In this document: positions 43,598 through 48,273 of the stretch, one piece after another
Layout of the letters: every line of letters begins with the position of its first letter
Position numbering within the stretch: the first letter of the stretch is position 1
Assembly (NCBI RefSeq): GCF_002752635.1
Contig: NZ_AYTW01000010.1
Span: 1-48,273, forward strand
DNA: 48,273 bases
Source: Mesotoga sp. Brook.08.105.5.1
Lineage (GTDB): Bacteria > Thermotogota > Thermotogae > Petrotogales > Kosmotogaceae
Direction: 5' to 3'
Notes under the pieces: model-generated
What the model was told of the DNA's origin: nothing
The model's database searches: none
The model's input: the letters and a program-made list of their open reading frames with translations, nothing else
Program-made: the position numbers and the translations under genes

Positions 43598-44476
43598 ATG
43601 AAGCAGAAGTCAAAGGCATACGTCAACTTACTACTCGTTGTTGCATTCTGGGGACTGACCTTTCCAGTTCAGAAGAACATACTGGAAGGGCTTTCCCCGG
43701 TTTTCTATAATGCTCTTCGCTTTTCATTTGCTCTCTTGCTACTCATCCCCATAAGGAAGAAGCTGGGAATAAGGCTTTCGAGAAGAAGCTTCACTCAGGG
43801 ACTGATTCTCGGGCTCTTTCTTTCGGGCGGTTATGTGTTTCAAACCTGGGGACTTGTTCACACCACAGCATCGAAAAGCGCCTTTATTACCGCTCTCTAC
43901 GTTGGGCTTGTAGCGATAATCGGCCCGTTTGTGGAAAAGCGTATTCCCAACAGGTATCAGATTCTTGCGCTCGCTGTGTCTCTCGTTGGACTCTACTTTT
44001 TGACGACGCCGGAAGCCGGTTTCAACTTTGGCGACTTGCTCACAACCCTTTGTGCAATCTCCTTTGCTCTGCATGTAGTATTCATCTCGTATTTCACAGA
44101 AAGAGAAGACTCAGGAGAGATGGAGCTGCTGGTCCCTCAGATTGTGGTGGTCATTATCGTTAATCTGGTTCTCATTCCTTTTGTCGATGGCGGGGTACGG
44201 GTAAGCGGATCTATAGTCACTGTCGCTCTCTTCTCGGCGGTATTCGCTACTATCTTCGCCGTGGCAGTACAGCTGAGATTCCAGAGATTTCTCGGATCAG
44301 TCGGCGCATCACTTATCTATGTTGGCGAACCGGCATTTGCTTTGTTCTTCGCGATGATAATACTGAGAGAGATTCCGGGTAAAATGGAGGTAATAGGGTT
44401 GCTGCTTATGACGGCAGGTATGATATTCGGAGGGACTTCGTCGTACATGTTGAGAGATAGAGGAGTGAAGAAGTGA
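43598..44476 (+). CDS. EamA-family (DMT superfamily) transporter
   Basis: A 292-residue inner-membrane protein with ten predicted helices in two EamA repeats, each about 140 residues: the first opens VNLLLVVAFWGLTFPVQK (about 9-26), the second begins near FGDLLTTLCAISFALHVVF (about 143-161). The conserved SKSAFITALYVGLVAI and GEPAFALFFAMI blocks are typical. Such proteins export or import amino acids or other metabolites; the substrate cannot be said. The SD is AAAGGGA at about 14 bases, in a small TCCC/GGGA hairpin. Last gene before a two-component pair. Confidence 0.88.
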   Translation: MKQKSKAYVNLLLVVAFWGLTFPVQKNILEGLSPVFYNALRFSFALLLLIPIRKKLGIRLSRRSFTQGLILGLFLSGGYVFQTWGLVHTTASKSAFITALYVGLVAIIGPFVEKRIPNRYQILALAVSLVGLYFLTTPEAGFNFGDLLTTLCAISFALHVVFISYFTEREDSGEMELLVPQIVVVIIVNLVLIPFVDGGVRVSGSIVTVALFSAVFATIFAVAVQLRFQRFLGSVGASLIYVGEPAFALFFAMIILREIPGKMEVIGLLLMTAGMIFGGTSSYMLRDRGVKK

Positions 44477-45135
44477 AGGGAAGGATTTTAGCTGTAGAAG
44501 ATGATGTACATATTGCGAAACTGCTCCGCATGGAGTTAAGCCACGAGGGGTATGAAATAGAAGTCTTGGGTGATGGGAAGGAAGCACTGAAGTATCTTGA
44601 GAAGGAACTTCCTGATCTTCTGATTCTCGACGTCATGCTTCCGGGAATCGACGGCTTCTCGGTACTCGAAGAGATCAGGGAGTATGTTTCGACCGACCTA
44701 CCCGTAATAATGCTTACTGCAAGAGGCGAAGTGAAGGACCGTGTACGCGGCCTGAAGAGCGGCGCAGACGACTACTTGCCTAAACCGTTTGCTATTGAGG
44801 AGCTTCTAGCTAGAATCGAAGCTATTCTCCGGAGAAAGGGAAAAGGGGAAAGAATAAGCTACCATGAGATTACCCTTGACCTTCAGTCGCGAGAAGCCAC
44901 CCTAGGAGGGGAAGAACTTCAGTTGAGCAAAACTGAGTTCGATCTTCTGGCTGTCTTGCTGTCAAATGCCGGAATTGTCATGTCGAAAGATAGATTGCTT
45001 GAAAAGGTCTGGGGAAGCGAGGACTGGGGTAATCCAAACGTTGTTGAAGTTTATATCAATTACCTTCGCAAGAAATTGGGAAAGAGCGGCGGAATAATCA
45101 AGACGGTAAGGGGATCTGGCTACGTTGTCAGATAA
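44473..45135 (+). CDS. OmpR/PhoB-family response regulator
   Basis: A 220-residue two-domain regulator. Receiver: acidic pocket VEDD (about 8-11), phospho-acceptor Asp in LILDVMLPG (D53), Thr in IMLTARGE (about 79-86), Lys in LPKPFA (about 100-105). C-terminal winged-helix DNA-binding domain from about 130, with LSKTEFDLLAVL and VEVYINYLRKKL followed by IKTVRGSGYVV. The GTG at 44473 overlaps the eamA stop (GTGA) with GAGGAGTGA upstream. It works with the kinase encoded next. Confidence 0.96.
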   Translation: MKGRILAVEDDVHIAKLLRMELSHEGYEIEVLGDGKEALKYLEKELPDLLILDVMLPGIDGFSVLEEIREYVSTDLPVIMLTARGEVKDRVRGLKSGADDYLPKPFAIEELLARIEAILRRKGKGERISYHEITLDLQSREATLGGEELQLSKTEFDLLAVLLSNAGIVMSKDRLLEKVWGSEDWGNPNVVEVYINYLRKKLGKSGGIIKTVRGSGYVVR

Positions 45136-46402
45136 GCAGAAGCTTTCGACTGCGACGCAGGTAGCCATCTACTCGGTAGTACTTGTTGTCTTCATACTAT
45201 GTGTCTCCGCCCTGTTCGTGTACGGAGTTTCGGAAAATGTTTTCATACGCAATTACTCTGCAGAGATGCGGAGGATCTTCATGGATTCTCCTATGGGTAA
45301 GGGTTACAGATTTGGGATGGGCAGAATGTCAATCGGCAGAGGAACTACTGAATTCTATGTAAGAGTCGACAACACTGTGGTCCAGAATCCTACAGAGCTA
45401 GCTTCTGTGCCGGATGTAGATGGATACGTCCGTACAAGATTGGAGGGAAGCTCTTATCTTCTTTACGGTTTTTGGAACGGCGATGAGAAGGTTATCCTAG
45501 GCGCGAGAATGGATGACCTGGATTTCTTCCTCGAGAGTCTGTCGACTACTCTTCTTCTATCGCTGTTCGTTGGAATAGTACTTTCGGTAATTGGCGGATT
45601 CCTTCTTGGAAGTAGAGTTTCCAAACCGCTTAAGGAAACCTCGCGCCTGCTGAAAGAGATAACTCTGGACGACCTTTCAAGGAGGCTCGAGAGTGATCCA
45701 AAAACCTCCGAACTCGCCGAAATGAAAGAGGATCTCAACAGAGCCTTAGACAGAATTCAGGACGGATACAGCAGGCAGGAACAGTTTTCCTCAGACATCG
45801 CACATGAAATTCGTTCTCCTCTCACCGCTATCCTCGGCTTCTCGAGACTGATTCAGCGCTGGGGATCTCAAGATCCCGAAGTTGTAAAAGAAGCTGCTGA
45901 CAGTATTTACGATACTGCCGCCAAAATGATGACTATCACCGAGTCCTTGCTATTCCTCTCGCGACCCAGCATGGAAATCCAGGTAACGAGTTTCAATCTA
46001 CGGGAGCTTATACATGAACTCATACTGGGAACTCCTTCATTCCAATCGGTCGAACTCAAGGTTGATGTTCCGAACATTGAAGTCGAAACGGACAAAGTCC
46101 TCCTTAAGATTGTTCTTAAAGTGCTCGTGGAGAATGCAGTGAAGTTCGGCGGCGATCACCCAATAGAGATCACATTCTCAGATGGTGCACTTAATGTTAG
46201 AGACTATGGAAAAGGGATAAATGAAGACGAATTAGACAAGGTGTTTGACAGGTTCTACAGAAGCGACACTTCAAGAGGTGGGGAAGGTCACGGGCTAGGT
46301 CTTTCGATTGCCAGCAAGATATGCAAAGTTCTAAGGCTCTCAATCAATGCAGAGAACTGTAAAGATGGAGGGGCAGTGTTCAGAGTGGAGGGGTTGAGAT
46401 GA
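45125..46402 (+). CDS. Sensor histidine kinase
   Basis: A 425-residue membrane histidine kinase. TM1 (about 12-34) and TM2 (about 141-163) flank a small extracytoplasmic sensor of about 105 residues containing Gly/Arg/Met-rich GKGYRFGMGRMSIGRGT. HAMP (about 164-215) leads to the H-box SSDIAHEIRSPLTA with the phosphorylated His near 226. ATPase: N-box VLVENAVKFG (about 334-343), G1 RDYGKGI (about 360), F-box FDRFYRSD and G2 GEGHGLGLSIA (about 389-399). Start TTG, overlapping the regulator by 11 bases. The sensed signal is unknown. Confidence 0.94.
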   Translation: MSDKQKLSTATQVAIYSVVLVVFILCVSALFVYGVSENVFIRNYSAEMRRIFMDSPMGKGYRFGMGRMSIGRGTTEFYVRVDNTVVQNPTELASVPDVDGYVRTRLEGSSYLLYGFWNGDEKVILGARMDDLDFFLESLSTTLLLSLFVGIVLSVIGGFLLGSRVSKPLKETSRLLKEITLDDLSRRLESDPKTSELAEMKEDLNRALDRIQDGYSRQEQFSSDIAHEIRSPLTAILGFSRLIQRWGSQDPEVVKEAADSIYDTAAKMMTITESLLFLSRPSMEIQVTSFNLRELIHELILGTPSFQSVELKVDVPNIEVETDKVLLKIVLKVLVENAVKFGGDHPIEITFSDGALNVRDYGKGINEDELDKVFDRFYRSDTSRGGEGHGLGLSIASKICKVLRLSINAENCKDGGAVFRVEGLR

Positions 46403-47913
46403 AGCTCATTATGTCAGCTATAGAACTCGTGATAATGTGGATCGTAATCCCCATTCTTCTTTTCGGCGGAGCGCCTTTTTCTTCACCAGTAGCGATTACC
46501 GTTATCGCATCAGTAATTATCGCAGGATCACTTCTTTTGTCCGTGTACTCTGCGCTGGTCGTCTTTTACTGGTCTGGAAGACTTCCAACCACTTCTTTTG
46601 GACCGGAAACTACAGTTCAGAGTGGTCCTTATAGATTTGTTCGCCATCCGTTTAACGCAGGTTTCATTCTCTTCCTTTTCGGCATGGGATTCCTCTGTGG
46701 CGATTACTGGAGAGTGCTATATGTCTCCGTAATCGGTGCATTGGCCGTTATTTACTCGTTGCTTCAAGAATACCTTACATCTAAGAGAGTAACTGGCTAC
46801 AGCGAGTACAAAGAAAAACTTCCATTCATGATTCCCAAAGCTGGAAAGCAAATTCCCTTTGACAAATCAACATCTATCCCCTGGCAGTTCATTGTGGCTT
46901 CCTTCGTTGTGAAGCTGGTAATTCTTTTCATCTTGCCTTCTAAAGTGAAGAACACAAAAGTCTTGCGAGATAGAAGGCCATTTGTAATCGCATTGGCGCA
47001 CCAAACGCATTTTGACGGCCCCTTGATTTTCTACTCCACGTGGCGTTACATTAGATTCGTCGCCACTGCAATCTATGTCGACAGATTGGGCTTGCTGGGT
47101 TGGCTGGCAGTAATTCCGGTAAGGCGATACGCCGTCGATACGTCTGCAATTCGACAGATGCTTTCCACCATAAGACAGGGAGTCCCTCTCGGAATTGCAC
47201 CGGAGGCGGCAAGATCGTGGGATGGGAGGCCTCTTCATACAAAAAAGGAGATATGGAAACTCTTCAGGATGTTGAAAATACCCATAATCCCTGTGAAGTT
47301 CTTCGGAGTTCAGCGGCTTTGGCCAAGATGGTCGAAAACATTCTCTATTGGTACTTCGACTGTTGAATTTGGAAACCCCATTGAAGCAGATGATCCTCAA
47401 CTTGAAGAGAAGGTCATGAACTTCTTGGGCAAAGAAGATCCCACCTTCAAACTGCCATACAGAAACTACAAGCACATAGAGAAGTTAATCTGGCGCTGCC
47501 CTAGTTGTGGAGCAATCGCATCAATTAAGAGCTTCAGATCGGGGTTCTCCTGTTCCTCTTGTGGAAAGAGCTGGACGAAACCAACTGTGAATGAAGTCAT
47601 TCAGCTGCACGACAAGATAATGCCGGGAAACATGGGTCTTTCCTTCCCGATTGAAGATGAAGTAGTCTTTAACGGAAAGAGTGTGAAGGCAAAGATGTAC
47701 GAAGACCATGCCATAATTGGCGACTACAGGCTTGACTATAACGTGATAAAAAACTCCAGTATAGAAAAAAGCATAGAGCCCGTCTTCGGAATCGGAAGCG
47801 AAATGGTAAGCTTCGTTTCAACAACCAGTGCTCTCAAGTGGCAAGAAATCGTTGACTTCCAGATTAAATTCAGGCTCAAGAGGGAGAACTACCACACCGA
47901 TCTTTGGGGATAG
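46399..47913 (+). CDS. Fusion of an ICMT/PEMT-like membrane methyltransferase, a PlsC acyltransferase and a zinc ribbon
   Basis: A 504-residue protein with three parts. (1) Residues 1-155: hydrophobic helices with SGPYRFVRHPFNAGFILFLF (about 75-94) and EEYLTSKRV-like LLQEYLTSKRVTGYSEYKEK (about 120-139), the pattern of isoprenylcysteine/phospholipid methyltransferases. (2) 165-345: PlsC acyltransferase, with HQTHFDGPL (H201-x4-D206), then GIAPEAARSWDG (about 266-277) and PIIPVKFFG (about 294-302), the acceptor/Pi-binding motifs. (3) 366-388: zinc ribbon CPSCG...CSSCG, then a beta-rich tail of 115 residues I do not recognise. I infer phospholipid acylation plus methylation of a lipid head or chain. 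It overlaps the kinase by four bases. Confidence 0.8.
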   Translation: MKLIMSAIELVIMWIVIPILLFGGAPFSSPVAITVIASVIIAGSLLLSVYSALVVFYWSGRLPTTSFGPETTVQSGPYRFVRHPFNAGFILFLFGMGFLCGDYWRVLYVSVIGALAVIYSLLQEYLTSKRVTGYSEYKEKLPFMIPKAGKQIPFDKSTSIPWQFIVASFVVKLVILFILPSKVKNTKVLRDRRPFVIALAHQTHFDGPLIFYSTWRYIRFVATAIYVDRLGLLGWLAVIPVRRYAVDTSAIRQMLSTIRQGVPLGIAPEAARSWDGRPLHTKKEIWKLFRMLKIPIIPVKFFGVQRLWPRWSKTFSIGTSTVEFGNPIEADDPQLEEKVMNFLGKEDPTFKLPYRNYKHIEKLIWRCPSCGAIASIKSFRSGFSCSSCGKSWTKPTVNEVIQLHDKIMPGNMGLSFPIEDEVVFNGKSVKAKMYEDHAIIGDYRLDYNVIKNSSIEKSIEPVFGIGSEMVSFVSTTSALKWQEIVDFQIKFRLKRENYHTDLWG

Positions 47914-47957
47914 CTCCCACGCGGCGTAGTACTGCTTTAACGTGGCAGCAGGTTGCT

Positions 47958-48273
47958 GTGTGCCAAGAAGGCGAAGAAGGAAACTTCAAGCCATGCTTAA
48001 TTGAAGATGAGGGAGGGTCCCTCGAAGCCGCCATGCAGGTGGAGGCTTCAAACCACCGTAAGCTGCTGTGGTAAAGAGCCATGGTAGTGAACGTTACGGG
48101 AAAAGGCGGGACGGCGATCCCCTCAGGTGAGTACCAGAGGAGACGAATACAAGTGAACCACCGTGAACGTGTCGTAACAACCTTTAGTGTCATCTAAACC
48201 GGGGGGTGCTACTATCCCGGGATAAGTCTGGAGGAAACCTGCTTACTGACCAGATGGTGACCGGCATACAGGT
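47958..48273 (+). mobile_element. 5' part of a group II intron (continues past the window)
   Basis: The boundary is GTGTG at 47958, the GUGYG start of group II introns. After it comes a run typical of domain I, with AACTTCAAGCC, CCGTAAGCTGCTGTGG and a GAACCACCGTGAACGTGTCGTAACAACC region, and no protein reading frame. Flanking DNA supports the boundary: the exon ends GCAGCA (47945-47950) and GGTTGCT (47951-47957), and the intron contains TGCTGT (48064-48069) and AACAACC (48176-48182), good partners as EBS2/IBS2 and EBS1/IBS1. The insertion site lies 44 bases past the acyltransferase stop. The reverse transcriptase and 3' end lie outside. Confidence 0.78.

Noticed and set aside
46867-47475. Minus-strand frame of 202 codons inside the acyltransferase gene
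   Set aside because: Antisense to the PlsC motifs; composition does not look like a protein.
47914-47957. Class C intron target (insertion directly after a rho-independent terminator)
   Set aside because: There is a 5-bp CCACG/CGTGG stem but no T tract before the intron start, and two EBS pairings fit other classes better.
1-48273. tRNA or rRNA genes
   Set aside because: I saw no cloverleaf with GGTTCRANYCC-type arm or rRNA segment in any gap.

Overview
The window looks like chromosome of a mesophilic Thermotogota bacterium, most probably Mesotoga or a close Kosmotogales relative. This is inferred from protein resemblance (Thermotoga-type encapsulin, Rnf order C-D-G-E-A-B, TrpB2, GlgC/GlgD) together with IS256-family and group II intron DNA; no marker gene such as 16S rRNA is present to prove it. 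Genes are tightly packed, with ATGA/GTGA overlaps, strong AGGAGG-type ribosome sites and many GTG/TTG starts.

Layout. 1-203: 3' end of an IS256-family element. 206-660: a non-coding block with an imperfect 132-133 bp tandem duplication. 724-1865: an iron-storage pair, encapsulated ferritin plus encapsulin shell. 1920-5063 (minus): a eukaryote-like (type 2) isoleucyl-tRNA synthetase. 5419-15886 (minus): a ten-gene catabolic operon with a nitrilase-family amidohydrolase, a class III CoA-transferase, homologues of the three AllF/AllG/AllH (FdrA/YlbE/YlbF) carbamoyltransferase subunits plus a detached 59-aa piece, a cyclase-family hydrolase and a three-subunit xanthine-dehydrogenase-type molybdenum hydroxylase. 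The set suggests breakdown of an N-heterocycle or ureide with recovery of a carbamoyl group; I do not recognise the complete pathway.

16285-18041: a remnant of a papain-like protease, then a Trp-codon leader peptide with attenuator in front of trpB2. 18171-18443: HU. 18478-26083 (minus): a housekeeping operon holB-ricT-tkt-rnc-prmA-DUF501-uvrC. 26131-32831 (plus): ndk, an RlmI-like methyltransferase, a phospholipase C-like protein, glgD, glgC, a small membrane-anchored ORF and a secreted 5'-nucleotidase.

33005-42480 (plus): rnfCDGEAB followed without a gap by dxr, rseP, ispG and a broken lactate/malate dehydrogenase gene. This couples ferredoxin:NAD+ ion pumping with the MEP isoprenoid pathway, whose IspG step also needs low-potential electrons. 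42493-47913: a PEGA-domain envelope protein, an EamA transporter, an OmpR/histidine-kinase pair, and an unusual fusion of an ICMT-like methyltransferase, a PlsC acyltransferase and a zinc ribbon. The window ends inside the 5' part of a group II intron that starts at about 47958.

The strongest new observations are the complete Trp attenuator on trpB2, the unassigned carbamoyl-releasing catabolic operon, an RnfB with two tandem Fe-S domains and no ferredoxin domain, a terminator-like hairpin inside dxr, and the two-lesion ldh pseudogene.
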